Below the pieces are notes generated by a model. It had not been told where the DNA came from. It worked only from the letters and a program-made list of their open reading frames with translations, and did not search any database. The translations under genes and the position numbers were made by a program. Shown here one piece after another: positions 43,691-55,559 of a stretch of DNA of 64,000 nt; position 1 is the first letter of the stretch, and every line of letters begins with the position of its first letter. Origin of the DNA: Sternotherus odoratus (lineage: Eukaryota > Chordata > Testudines > Kinosternidae); assembly GCA_032164245.1 (NCBI GenBank), contig JAVMKO010000001.1, positions 164,415,434 to 164,479,433 of the forward strand. The letters run 5' to 3'.

Positions 43691-46600
43691 TGGGAAAGAA
43701 CATGTGGATGAAACCTGCAGATAGAAGAGATTCCTTACATGATTTGACACTGCAGTATTTAAATTCAAAATGTATAAGTCTGACCATATGGAGTTCTTGT
43801 ATCTGACATATGAGGGATTATTACAAAAAGGTAACCCTTGGGAATCAGTAACAAACAAAAGTAGTCTTTCTTTCAGGTACAAGAGTATCATAAAACTTTA
43901 TCCAGTTACAGTAGTTTGTCTTGATATAAATGCTGGATGCTCTTGTTTCGTGATGTGCAGTACAATGTACAATAACAAATAAAGGTGAGATATTGTGGTT
44001 ACAAGTACATTTTTCTTGAATATTAAATACTACATGGTAAGAGAAAATATATTTGTTATACAAATAATAGCACCTTGCATTTATACCATGTCCTTCATCT
44101 AAGAATCTCAAAGCACCTTACAGACAATTAATATGCATTAATGGCTGTGATTATTGCTTCGAATATTAGCTATTAATAGATAACTAGATTTTAAGATTAA
44201 TAGATTTTAATGCCAGAAGGAATTATCTAGTTCTAGTCTGAGCTCCTTTGTAACACAGGCGACAGAATTTCACCCAGTACACTGTTTGTCACATGGTATT
44301 GTTTCTCCTATTTGATTGCATGGTTCCCAGAAGCTCAAACAGCTTTCAAAATGACCTTGTAATCTTGCAGAGGTTGTGAATATTGTCAAAATAAATTCTG
44401 TCTTTTATTCAAATGATATTTGCAAAAGCCTTTTTACCTATTTATAGTTCCACCAACTCTCATTAAAGTTCATGAGAGTTAAGAGAACAGAATTTGGCCT
44501 CCTTTTTGCGACTTTATTAAAAAGGGATTTTTTGACATGGTTGACTAACTAGAAAAAAAGTGACAGTGACGTCAGACTATGTAAGTCCTCCTTAATTTAC
44601 AGTATTTGTATCCCATGTAGTATAATTTAAAATGTGTTTGTTGAGATTGTGCTCAAAATCCACATGCTAAAAATCGTAACAACCTTTTGTTGAAAATAAT
44701 ACATGCCAATAGCACTAATAAATTAAGGTAATTAATATGTTTCTGTTCATTTCTTTCATAATAATTCAAAGCTATTAGGTCACATGCTGGAGTAATGGAG
44801 GGACCTTAAAACTTCACTAGTTTTAATCCATTTTGGATTATAGGACCACAAAGAGCACCTGAAGCTACTATTTTTCCTCAGAGCTACTAGAACTGAAAAA
44901 GAGGCACAAGGACTATTTTCAAATGTGTAAAATTAAATCACTTCTGATCAAATCAGTCAAGATTCAGCCTGAAGTGAATTTTTACGTATGAGCTACAAAT
45001 CCACAAAAATAGGGTTTGCAGTAAAAAGACTGGTACAATCTTAACTATTTTAATCACCTTCACTCTGTACAAATTACAGTAAAAGGGGGAATTTTTGGAT
45101 ATTGGCATAATTGTAGAAACTATTTTTTTAAACAAAACTTTAAATACTGCTTTTTTTGTGTTAACAAGAGAACTCAGAGGAAATAATTAGCTTCCCAGTA
45201 CTTAATGAATTCAGACTCATGCCTGAGCACTTACTCCTATTAGCCACATGATGGCAATATTGCTAATCTTTAACTTTTATTAGTCTGAATTTATTTGCTC
45301 AATATGTTTTTGTTTCAGAAAAAGGCCTGTAAATTCTATATTAATACTTAAGCTTCTCTGTTGTTTACAGGAAATCTCTGTTTCTTAACAGACTATATTT
45401 TTTATATTACATATATGATATTTGATGCATATTTTATATTTGATCACGCCTTATATGTGTAATTTCAGGAAAGATTTTGAGCTATATGCCTCAATCTGTG
45501 ACACCACATAGCTGTAAATTGGGCTGTACTTCTCAAATGTGTGGTGCTAGAAGCTGTTTAAATGTGCATTGAATACACAAAATGGGGGAACAACAAAACT
45601 GGTAAAAAGTGTAAAATAAAGGAATTGTTTCTAAAGATTGCTGTAAACTCAGTTTCACGATGCAGCATATCTGATGGTTGTTATCAAGCCCCATATCTTC
45701 ACATAATTCTGTACATAATATTTCCTGCCCCGAAGAATTTTCAGTCTAAGGCACTAGTCCTGCAACCTGCTTTGCATGGGGAGCCCCCTATACCTGCTTG
45801 GAGCTTGCTGGAGGAGCAGGACCGAATTTAAAGAAATCTGCTTAGATAATCATTCACCTGTAAGAGGTTGCAGAGGCAGTACCGGTGATAGAAATGATAT
45901 AGGAAGGCTTCATGACAGCCAAAGGCCACTTCATCGAGGGATCTGAAAGAAGCAAGAGAGGGCCCTTTCTGTTCAGGAAGAGGGAGACTCTCCCAAGTGC
46001 GGAAGTATGCCTGAAAGAAAATTCAGTGTGAGAGGCAGTAATGCAGAGAGCAGCTAACAGAAGGGTGATGAAGGCATCGGCTAAAAAATAACATTGACCA
46101 TAACAAACAATGAAAGTACATTAGGTTTGTGTGAGGTGGAAGTGAAGCTGGGTCCAAAATAAATGTTATCTTGTCACCAGAAATAGCTGAGAGGTCCTAT
46201 ATGCTTCCAGCACAAAATGGACATGCCAGACAAGAAAAAGCAATTGTTATCTTTTTATAAGGTAAAGTGTAACCTATCAAAGGGTTGTCCCTAGCAGGAA
46301 TTAAGTAATTTCTGAAATAGTTCAGCTATAAAATAGAACAGGACCTGGCACCAATCAGAGCACAGTTGATTTCAAGTAAGTTCCTCATTAATGTCCACAA
46401 ATAATATAGGTGATAAATATAGGCAGTTTTTGGTAGAGGCTGGGAAAAATCTGTTCCCTGAGCCAATGTAACTATCATCTTGACAAACTTTGTGCCAGGT
46501 TATTATTTGAATGAATATTTAATGTAAAGCATGCAACCTACTCTAATAAGAGCACATTCATAATTTTTAACACACTAATCCAGTCCAGAATTCACTTGGC

Positions 46601-48020
46601 TTTGCTCCTTGGTAAGGGATACTTTAAGAAGGAAATATTGGACTGCAGTTACAGTTGGCTGAAGTTCTCAGTACAACATGAGCAGCTGTAGAAGCCAGAT
46701 TTTCTGCAATAAGTAAAGCTGCTACAATCCTGACGTTACTTTGATTTTTTTTAATGAAAAACCCCATATACAGTTTATGACTTCTCATACAATTATTTAT
46801 TTTAGCAAAAAGAGATCTGCCAAACACAGCAGGTAGTTAATATCTAATTCAGACTGAAACCACTACATTCAAATAGGAAAAGCACTACTGGCTATATCCT
46901 TTGGGATTCTGTGATTAATCTATAGAGAGATGTTAGAGCTTTCTCCATATGAATGTACATGTAACATACTGTATGATGAATTAAAAAATTTCAGTCCTAA
47001 GTAAGGCAAATCAGACGATTTAACTCACCTCTATTGAAATATCTCCCTTCTTAGTTGGAGATGAAGCCTGCTTTTATGGGTTTGGCAGTGAGCTGGGATA
47101 CTTTTATAGATCTGGTGGGAGATCCCTGGCTCACTGGTATGCTGCGTAATCATGGTGCAACCCACACTTACACAATTGGTACTCTGTCCCCTGATAGTGG
47201 GACATAGAGGTTTGAGTATGATAGTCATTGAGTGAACAGGCCTGTGTCTTTTAGCTCTGGCAGTAGAGACTCCCGCTTTTAGATCCAGCGGTCCAGGTAC
47301 CATCCCCACTGCTGACAATTGACCCAGCAGCCTTGCCTTACACTAGGAAATTCACTTACTCTCTCTCTGCCTCATTTCCCATCTGTAAAAAATAGGGATA
47401 ACAATACTCCCTCCCTCACAAGAGTGCTGTGGGGCTAAATACATTTGTGTTTGTCAGACACTCAGATACTGCAGTGATAGTAGCCAAGTAAGTAGCTGGG
47501 TAGATAGCACAGAACAATAGTACTTTCCTACTCCAGATATCACCTAGTATTTTACAAAGCAGTATGTTAAATATTGTAAATTCAGAGATTATATGCAAAT
47601 AGAGCCACTATTAGGTATTTATTAATACATTATAGTACTCACTCAGGCGTGTATATTAGAATCTGTTCCTGGGCAGGGTATATCCCCCACTCATTTTGAA
47701 AATGTGTCACATAGTTGGATTAATGAACTACTCTAATTTAAAAAAACACCCTTTATTTCTTATCACAGACGTTCATTATTTTGTTGCCAACCAAACCTTG
47801 TAAGTCAGGTTTTATTGCTCCCAGCCTTTCCAGATTTGTGTGTTCATCCATCACAAAGTGCTGATAACCATAGGAAAGATGGGCTGAACCAGTTTAGCAA
47901 AATTTTGGTCTCATGGTGAACAGGAGTGTTGGAAGCTCATAGAGAAATCCATGTGTGGAGTGCTGTGATGGTGGAAGACACAGGATGAGGGAGTTCTCAG
48001 AAAAAAGAATTTGATTTTAA
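43691..48020. other. AT-rich intergenic desert with old repeat fragments
   Basis: No gene recognised over 4.3 kb. Old repeat fragments are at about 44080-44130 (AATCTCAAAGCACCTTACAG), 44190-44280 (see the 41163 family) and 47335-47470 (CTGCCTCATTTCCCATCTGT, AAAAAATAGGGATAACAATAC), the last being MIR-like. Confidence 0.4.
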
Positions 48021-48033
48021 AGAAGTGAGCAAA

Positions 48034-48140
48034 AATAAGTTACAGTTGTTATATGATAAGAAGTTACAGTTGTTATAATAAGTTACAGTTGATAATAAGT
48101 TACAGTTGTTATAATAAGTTACAGTTGTTATATTAAGCTA
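48034..48140. repeat. Short tandem repeat, about 20-bp unit
   Basis: Five copies of AAGTTACAGTTGTTATAAT-type units with small indels. Confidence 0.9.
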
Positions 48141-49396
48141 CTTTGTTACATAAGATCTGTGTTAATCCACCAAAGAAGTGTAGTTTAAAATGCATGTATA
48201 TAGTTCTCTCACACACACACGATTTCCATAGTGATTCCATAGTTAAGGTTGCCCGGAGATTTGCTCTTAAAGCAGGACTAAAATAACTCTCTCTCTCTAA
48301 TTATTGCTTTTGGTCTCCAAACTTGGCACAAAAATTTTTTTCAGAGGAAATTGCATTTTTTATTTTGTTATTTTAGAAAAATATTTACAAGCTTTTGTAG
48401 AGGAAACAGTTTAAAATGCTTCTCACATCACTGTCTATCAGCCACCTTAGCCATTCTAACCAGCACATTTGTAGCCAGCCATTGTTATCATTTGGCAGTG
48501 CAGTCCATTTTAGTAGTCTAACAATAAAGAACAATACTTCCTTCTTCCTCCAAGAGTACACTTCATTAAAAGATAAGGGGGCAGAAGGCTGAAGACCTAC
48601 CGCCGGCTTCTGCTGCCAGGAAGGAAAGCTTAGTACAGAAGAGTGTTATCCAGAATATCACGGCAAGTCACAAATCTGTGAATCTATCTAAATATGCCAT
48701 TGACTAATCTATGATTTTTGGCAAAGAGTCCTAAAAATCATAAGAACTAAAATGCTAATGGAGACTTACAAAATTTGTGCTTCCAAGGTCTCCATTTACA
48801 TGATACTTGCACTATAAAATGCACATCCTGCCCTTGAAAACAGGTGATTGGACATTAAGCTTACAAACAGACAGAGTTTAACTAGTAGTATTATCAGTAA
48901 TCAGGCCAAAAAAGGGGGGAAAATACATTTCCTGCCCTAAAAGAGGTTACCATCTAATTACAACATGTAGCATGACAAGGGAGAACAAGAAAACACTGGG
49001 AGAGGCAAACTAACTTCCCAGAATAGGAAATAAAGATAAAGGAGATAAAGAAAAAAGGAAATTTCCTCTTGCTAAATGCTTCCTTCTTCCTGACCCTGAA
49101 ATAAAAAGGTGTCCTATATTAATTGAATTACAAAGTTCTATGGGCTAGAGAGACTTGTACCATGGTGTGATAAGCACTGTATAAATGCTTAGATGGACAG
49201 AAAGAAAGAATACGCTGGATTGTCAGATGTCACGAATCTGTGCCTTTGCCATGTATTTACCATAGGAGAACTTCTCCTGGAAGCTTTATATTATTACACT
49301 GAGCCCAAGACAAGACCTCATAAGTAAATTGTAATAATTGATTATCACACTGATCTACTTTACTGAGACAGCTTGTTTTATTTATTTTTGCTATGC
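48141..49396. other. Intergenic, nothing recognised
   Basis: AT-rich, no repeat edges or coding features seen. Confidence 0.4.
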
Positions 49397-49404
49397 AATA
49401 GCCT

Positions 49405-49667
49405 TAGGGTGACCAGACAGTAAGTGTGGACATTTGGGACAGGGATAAGGGTGGAGGGTAATAGGAGCCTATAAAAGAAAGACCCAAAAATCAGGACTGT
49501 CCCTATAAAATCAGGAATCAGAGAGGTAGCCGTGTTAGTCTGGAATAGCAGAGGTAACAAAGAGTCCTGTGGCACCTTAAAGACTAACTAAAGTATTGAA
49601 GCATAAGCTTTCATGGGCTAATACCCACTTTGTCGGATGCAAAAAATCAGGACATCTTGTCACCGTA
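49405..49667. mobile_element. Short hAT-type element with a nested second element
   Basis: Starts TAGGGTGACCAGACAG and ends CTTGTCACCGTA. Flanks AATAGCCT (49397-49404) and AATAACCT (49668-49675) match at 7 of 8. A second element occupies 49515-49642. Confidence 0.85.
49515..49642. mobile_element. 128-bp short element inside the hAT
   Basis: GAATCAGAGAGGTAGCCGTG ... TTTGTCGGATGCAA, flanked by a perfect 8-bp duplication AAAATCAG (49507-49514, 49643-49650). Same family as the palindrome at 21564. The 8-bp duplication suggests a hAT-type origin. Confidence 0.85.
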
Positions 49668-49809
49668 AATAACCTATAGGCATGGTTCTATATCATGACA
49701 CCAGGGAATTCTAACCTGTCTCTGTGATGACTTGTCCTGTCCTCTCCTCAGACCCAGACGACAACTTTTTATTCTGAATATGGAGATTTACATCTTTGAT
49801 GTAAAGGAG

Positions 49810-50544
49810 TGTAGCGGGGTGGCCACCCGCTCCCCCCCTGAAAAGGGCTGAAGCAGCCCAGGAAGGGGGCTTGTAACAGCCAGGTAAGGGACTGTGGCTG
49901 GGAGCCTGCAAACTCCCAGGCTGATTGGGAGTTTGGCTCAGCTGTGTGGCCACACCCCAAACACTGCCCAGCCAGGATATAAGGGCTGGGAGACAGAGAA
50001 GCAGGCAGTCTCCTCTGTAGCCAGAGGGAGACAGGGCCTGGCTGCAGGGAGCCTTTATCAGAGTACCCAGACTGGGACAGGGCGAGGGCAAGGCAGCTGG
50101 GAGCCAGGGAGCCTAAGCTCTAGTGAGAGGGCCCCAGCTTGCTGAGCCTAAGGAAGGCCCGACCCACGGGGTACTGGGGGTTGCAAGGGGGCAGCCCAGG
50201 GCTAGTAATAGAAGCAGCAGGCCAACCCCTTCTCGCCGGTGATGAGTAGTCATGAGACTGCAGTCGGTCTCAGTGAATTGAGGCCAGTGATGACTGGCAG
50301 TGGCGGTATCTGAGGTGAGTTGGGGATAGTGGGTGGTGGGTTCCCCCAGGGAGGGGAGACCCTAAGACCAGGGGGTACTGCAGGGGTGCAGCACCCTCAG
50401 CAAGGGGCTCCGGAGTCCGGGAGGGGCACGGGGCCAGAGTGGAGAAGCGGACGTCGGCCGACAGAGGGCGCTCGGGGGTCAAAGAGCTGATTCCCCAGAC
50501 GACCAGACGGGGGCGCCGCCGGGTAAGTGGTCGACATTGTTACA
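49810..50544 (+). mobile_element. Solo LTR, 735 bp
   Basis: Begins TGTAGCGGGGTGGCC and ends GGTCGACATTGTTACA, with a perfect 5-bp duplication AGGAG (49805-49809, 50545-50549). A TATA-type box (TATAAG, 49978-49983) lies about 170 bp in, so the LTR is probably in + orientation. No internal genes, so a solo LTR left by recombination. TG...CA ends and 5-bp duplication fit a Gypsy- or ERV-class LTR. Confidence 0.85.
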
Positions 50545-50549
50545 AGGAG

Positions 50550-52101
50550 ACAAATTTCCAGTCTCTCCAATGATGTCCAGGTATGAACAAAATGCAAATA
50601 ACAGCACATTGGCAGCCCAAAGACGTTACAAAACAAGACAATCCTGTCATTTAAAATGAAAGCCTTAGAAAGAGAACACATAAAGGTGGCAGTTGGAAAC
50701 AGCTGCATTGTGATTTTTTTGTATCCACTTTCATTTAAAAAAATAATTTGTCTGATAATTGATAATGTTTTAAAATACAGTATCATCATGGGCCAATAAG
50801 CATAAAACTCAACCAAGTCGTGTTGCATAATTTCTTATAAGTGGAACATTTTCCATATTCATACTTTGCTATCCAAATGTCAACCATAAATAAAGCAACA
50901 AATACTAGGATTAACCCCGGATCAATAGGAATATTTGTCCCTTTCAGCCTGGCTTTTTTTTACATCTTCTATGTTACTATTCAATTTCATTAGAAATTTA
51001 CCAGCACATCTTGAGAATTCTTTCACCTCTCTTTCCATTTGAAAGCCTTTACTGGGAATTCCTGGAGGGGTAGATGTTCCTCCTTTCTAATTTTTATAGA
51101 CGTCTTCCCATAGATTAGAATGTTAGGGCTGGATATGCAAGTCCTATAGCTGAACTATGTAAAAGGTCCAGATGCTGTAATTAGGTTAGAAAGGAGTAAA
51201 TGTATGGAAGGGTTTCCCACCAACCTGAGGAATTTTGTACTGAAAGCTAAGCAGAAATGTTTTTTTAAAATATAATTAATTAAAGCTGCCTGAGTTCCTA
51301 TATGAATAAAAGTATGTGATAGATTTAAAAAAAATAATAAGTAAATAAATTCTAAAACTATTTTAAAATCCATTTATCTGCTTTACCTTCCAAGGATTGT
51401 GCTCAGGTTTCCCCTTCAGTAGTTGACTGAGAAATAGAAGTAATACAGTTTCCTATGTGCTTTTTTAGGAGTTAATGAGAACTTAAGAGATACTTGGCAT
51501 CATGAATTGAAGCCTGGAGCTGTGAAAAGACATTGAGGTCACTTTTAAATGTCCTATAATCCGTAGGAGGTAAAGCTTGCTTATTTTATTCATGCTAGAA
51601 GAAGAGTTGACTTCAGAGTACCCATGTGAGTAAGGTGAGAGGAATTTTGCTTTAGAACATTTGGTATTCAGCTAATGATGCACAGGGTGAATGCCTGAAC
51701 ACCGATCAGGAAGCATAACAAAGAAATACTGAAATAGGAATATACCCTTGATCTGACAAATAAACTCCTTGGTACTATTGGGGAAAGGCATGACCCCAAA
51801 CCTTTCAACGTCTGGCTACTAGCCCCATCACTATAGCAGCAGAATGGGGATACGTCCTTCCATGTACAGGAAATAAATAGTGGTGTCATAAAACTATTGG
51901 AGATACTGACAGTAGATTAAACATACCAGACTGAAGATGCGTCTGTGAAATATTACAGGGGTTAAGTCGTGACTAGAATGTTAACAGCAGAATGCTTTCC
52001 GAAATCAGTCCCACACCTGACCCTTTCATTCATAGCTTCCTTCTCATAGTGAGATGATTTAAACTGAGCATGAAATGACTTGCATAATGTACCACACATT
52101 T
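50550..52101. other. Intergenic, nothing recognised
   Basis: AT-rich sequence with short frames only. Confidence 0.4.
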
Positions 52102-52121
52102 ACTATAATACAGTACAAATT

Positions 52122-52377
52122 GTGTTTTTCCTAGCATTATTCCCACACTATGGCAGGGTCCGCTTAGACTGGACACAACCAGCGATACGACTGGGGTATA
52201 CTCCAACGGATGCGTCGTTCCATCTGTCGTTGGAGGCATTTTATACCTACTGCCAGGTGTTAAGCCTACAGCACCTGGTATTCCCAGGAGGCCTCCCATC
52301 CAAGTACTAGCCAAGCCCAACCCTGCTTAGCTTCCGAGATCAGATGGGATCGGGCGTGTTCAGGGTGGTTTAGCCGT
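52122..52377 (-). mobile_element. 5S-rRNA-headed retroposed insertion
   Basis: The exact 20-bp sequence ACTATAATACAGTACAAATT occurs at 52102-52121 and again at 52378-52397, directly bracketing 256 bp. Read on the minus strand the insert starts with 5S rRNA sequence from about nucleotide 5, runs to the 5S 3' end near 52262, and continues for about 140 bp of unrelated tail ending GCTAGGAAAAACAC. The long target duplication points to target-primed reverse transcription by a duplication-forming LINE. It is either a 5S-headed SINE (SINE3-like) or a retroposed 5S read-through transcript. Confidence 0.8.
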
Positions 52378-52381
52378 ACTA
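52262..52381 (-). pseudogene. 5S rRNA-derived sequence
   Basis: Minus strand contains CACCCTGAACACGCCCGATC, GATCTCGGAAGCTAAGCAGG, TAGTACTTGGATGGGAGG and CCTGGGAATACCAGGTGCTG, ending TAGGCTT. Against the vertebrate 5S sequence as I remember it there are about a dozen changes in 116 nt, spread over box A, the intermediate element and box C. The first three or four bases are missing. No T-run terminator follows, so a functional 5S gene is unlikely. Confidence 0.9.
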
Positions 52382-52397
52382 TAATACAGTACAAATT

Positions 52398-54230
52398 AAT
52401 TGTTGATATTTTTCTGAGAGATTGTCTGAAATAACTGTCCTTGTGCGTGCTCCACTCTAGGTATCGGTGTGTCCTGGCATTGTTGATTGAAGACTTTCGG
52501 TAGCAATGCCTGGTCGGGATGCAGGCGCACAGATGGTATCTCCCGTCTCGTTGGAATCTTCCTGAGCACCTGTGTCCTGCACCCCCCTTAGGGACACACA
52601 TCTCGAAGAACTTCAATTACTGCAAGGTGAGTAACTTCCCCATTTGCAGTATTGATTAACAATTTTCACATTCACTATAGTTAGAATGAGAAAACAGTTT
52701 AATGAAATCAACACTGAGGGTAAAAATTGAAAAATAAGAAGCTCTAGCCAGCTCGGTTTAGCACCATGTGATGAGATATGTTACCGCCTTCCAGAAGTTC
52801 TAGCAAACCAGATCCCACTATCAGTTCACAAGTCCATTCACTTTTGTTCCTTTACAATCCAATTACAGTTGATTCCACTCACTAGCCATGTCCTTCTCTG
52901 AAAACTCTGACTTCACCCCCTCCCATCTCCAAGTTTCTAGACAGTTTAGAAATGTTCTTACTGTTTTCTAATAGATGAAAAAGAACGTTCTTTAAACATT
53001 TTAGTATAATGATTTTATTCTCAGACTGAAATTTGAACCTGATGTTTCCAGTATCAAAACACTTTCAAATATGTGTTATGATTACGTAAATAATCCAGAG
53101 AGAGAGAGACGTCCAAAAACTGAAAAAGCATGAAATCCCTGCCCTCCTCCCAAAAACCCCAATGAAACCTGATAATTCCCCCTCCAAAACTCTACTGGAT
53201 TAGTAAGGGGGTAAGGGAGTTCTGTAAATGATAGTATATTGTTCCAGCTTTATTGCATGAAATACACATTTTAAAATGTATCAGAAAAGATAATACTCAA
53301 CTTACAGTGCCTAGAAGCAGCTCCAGCTTTCAATTTGTAATGCATATAGAAAAGTATTTGACTGTTAAGTAACCAGAGGTGTGGATTACCATAACCCAGT
53401 GCATTACGTAATATACACTCATTGACAATTACCTTAAAGAAGTGTGCAATATACCATACATTGCCACATACACACTGAGCTTGTGTTTTCCCTGTACATT
53501 CATTTTTAGGCCTTGGCAAGTGTACACGACAGACACGTCGTCATATTGTTTCATTACTGTGGAAAGTAGTTGGGAGATTACAGTAGTTTTTGTGGGAACA
53601 GTCCCATTGCAGTGAGCAGCAGCTAGTTTTCCTAGTGTTAATGAGGCCTATCAAGAACATATCACAATTTAGAGGAGTTGTGATGAAGATGGTGTGCAGT
53701 TAAGGTGGGATTTTCAAATGCGCAGCACGCTGGCCGAACTGTACCGCTATTGAAATCAATGAGAGTTTCACCATTGACTTCAATGAGGAGCAGAGTGAGG
53801 CCAAAGCTGAGTGCTTTTGAAAATCCACCTTGCAGATTCTGCTCCTTCCCAATGAGTTGGGAAGAAAGACATTAATGCTGTTACTGAATTCCCTGCAATA
53901 CAGGAAGTCACTGACTGCGCTTGTGTCCCTTTAGCTTTTCACACACATGGCAAAGTGCTGAGGTGGTTATGCAGGGAATACAAGGAAACACCCGATAGCG
54001 TCAATCAGAGTTTCCCTAAGAAAAGACTGAATGTGTCTGGCCCGTCTGTGGGTGTGCATAGGACACAAGAAACTTTCCTCATGCTTGAGCAGCCAGTGTA
54101 AGTCCTATTATGTGGGTGTAAGTGCTGGCTCCGCTGCAAAATCCTGCCTCAATGCCTCAACATGGCACAGCAGTGACCCTGGCTGTTCGACAGAGATGAT
54201 AGCGGAGTGCATTCTCCAGCATATCTAACC
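52398..54230. other. Intergenic with repeat-like pieces
   Basis: About 52440-52635 (ending AACTTCAATTACTGCAAGGT, GAGTAACTTCC) resembles a dispersed repeat I recall from turtle sequence. About 53708-53830 resembles the piece at 18775. No gene seen. Confidence 0.4.
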
Positions 54231-54821
54231 AGGCTATCAAGGGGTCAAACCTTCAGCCCAGCGAGGGGGTTGCTTCTTCTGCAGAGGAGCATACAATTCC
54301 TCTTTCTGAGGCTGTAAACTAGCCTAAGTTGAAGAGGTAAATGTGCCACTGATGGCCCAGCCAGTGGATGGCTGAAAACAATGGCTAAAACAACACAGAA
54401 AACCAGGCAGTTTCCTGCACGTCCCTTAATCCCCACTCCAGCAGCGGTGAGGCATTCAATCAGCGAGAGGTTGCAAAGGATCTCAGGTGCCAGGCTGCCA
54501 AAAGGAAACCGGACAACTCTCTCAGTGTGCACTTATAACTGCAGAAAACGGATGAGGAAGGAATCGATAAAACATCTCATGGAGGAAAAGGCAAAAACAG
54601 TCTGTGAAGTGCTAGGTGTTTGCGAAACATGATGAAAAGGAGAAGGCACGAGGACAGTTGGAGGGGTCAGATTCATCATAAACAAGGAATGGTCTTCAAA
54701 AATCATCTCATGCCATTTGAAGTCATCGCATATTGGGGTGCTATACCTCCAACTGAAATGAAACAGGACCCTCAAAATCAACCAGATCTATGCTCCCACA
54801 AGTGCATGCAAAGACAATGAT

Positions 54822-55186
54822 GTGAAAAGATTCTATCAGGAGCTGGAGGAAGTCCTAGCTCAGAGTTCCACATATACGATTGCGATGGGAGACTTTAATG
54901 CTGAGGTCAGAAGAGGGAGAGAGGGCAAAAAGTTCATAGGAAGGTACGGTATCAGAGAACGACACGCACGAGAACGACTAGCTATATTGGCAGAGACAAG
55001 GAGAATGTTTATTGGTAACACCTGGTTCCGAAAGAAGGCCAAGAGGAGATGGACCTGGATCTCACCAAACGTTCAGACAAAGAATGAAATAGATTACTTT
55101 CTGATCGATAGACGACGCATCGTGCAGGATATTTCCGTAGTGCCATCATTCAACACCAGCGACCACTGTCTACTGAGAACTAGACT
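54822..55186 (+). pseudogene. RTE endonuclease fragment
   Basis: Open frame that reads FYQELEEVLAQSSTYTIAMG then DFNAEVRRGREGKKFI and ends KNEIDYFLIDRRRIVQDISV, SFNTSDHCLLRTRL. The D of GDFNA and the SDH near the end are the expected catalytic positions of the EEP fold. The frame is cut by the hAT insertion and continues beyond it. Confidence 0.85.
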
Positions 55187-55261
55187 TAGGCTGACCATAT
55201 TTCCTTGAGACAAAAACGGGACATTGGGATGGCAAAAACGGGACGGGGGGGGGGGGGCTCT

Positions 55262-55294
55262 CACCAGATGAAGTCAGTGCAGTGGCTGCAGAAC
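55262..55294 (-). pseudogene. Second copy of the PKC exon end and donor
   Basis: Minus strand reads TTCTGCAGCCACTGCACTGA, CTTCATCTGG then GTGAGAG: FCSHCTDFIW plus donor. This copy keeps the conserved FIW where the larger fragment has LIR. It is about 127 bp from the corresponding point in the larger copy, with G-rich (minus: C-rich) sequence between. Confidence 0.8.
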
Positions 55295-55392
55295 CTGGGC
55301 TGAGGGGTGCTGGGGGGTGGTTGGGGGCTCTGGGGAGGATCTAGGGGGGTTCTGGGCAGTCTGGGGGGGCTCTAGGGCCCAGGGGGTCTCAC

Positions 55393-55559
55393 CGGATGAG
55401 GTCAGTGCAGTGGCTGCAGAATGTGGGCTGCTTGAACAAGCGCGCGGTGACTTTGTGGCTCTTGACCACGTGGATCACCTTCTGGCGCAGCGCCCCCTTG
55501 TGTCAGAACAGCGGCTTGGCCAGGCACTCCAGCTTGGTGGGCGAGGTGACGAGCGCCAT
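55393..55559 (-). pseudogene. Captured first-exon fragment of a conventional protein kinase C
   Basis: Read on the minus strand from the ATG at 55559: MALVTSPTKLECLAKPLF, a stop (TGA), then [17 protein letters not shown] and [20 protein letters not shown], then GTGAGACC at 55392. This is the pseudosubstrate-like start (xKGALRQK) plus the first half of the C1A zinc finger (HxxxxxxFxxPTFCSHC) of conventional PKCs. The KSHK...TAR wording is closest, from memory, to the gamma isoform. Exon end and splice donor fall where the PKC exon ends. The stop and the missing Cys before HKG argue for a non-functional copy. Confidence 0.88.

Noticed and set aside
52262..52381. A functional 5S rRNA gene
   Set aside because: First bases missing, about a dozen changes including in control regions, no T-run terminator, and flanked by an insertion duplication.
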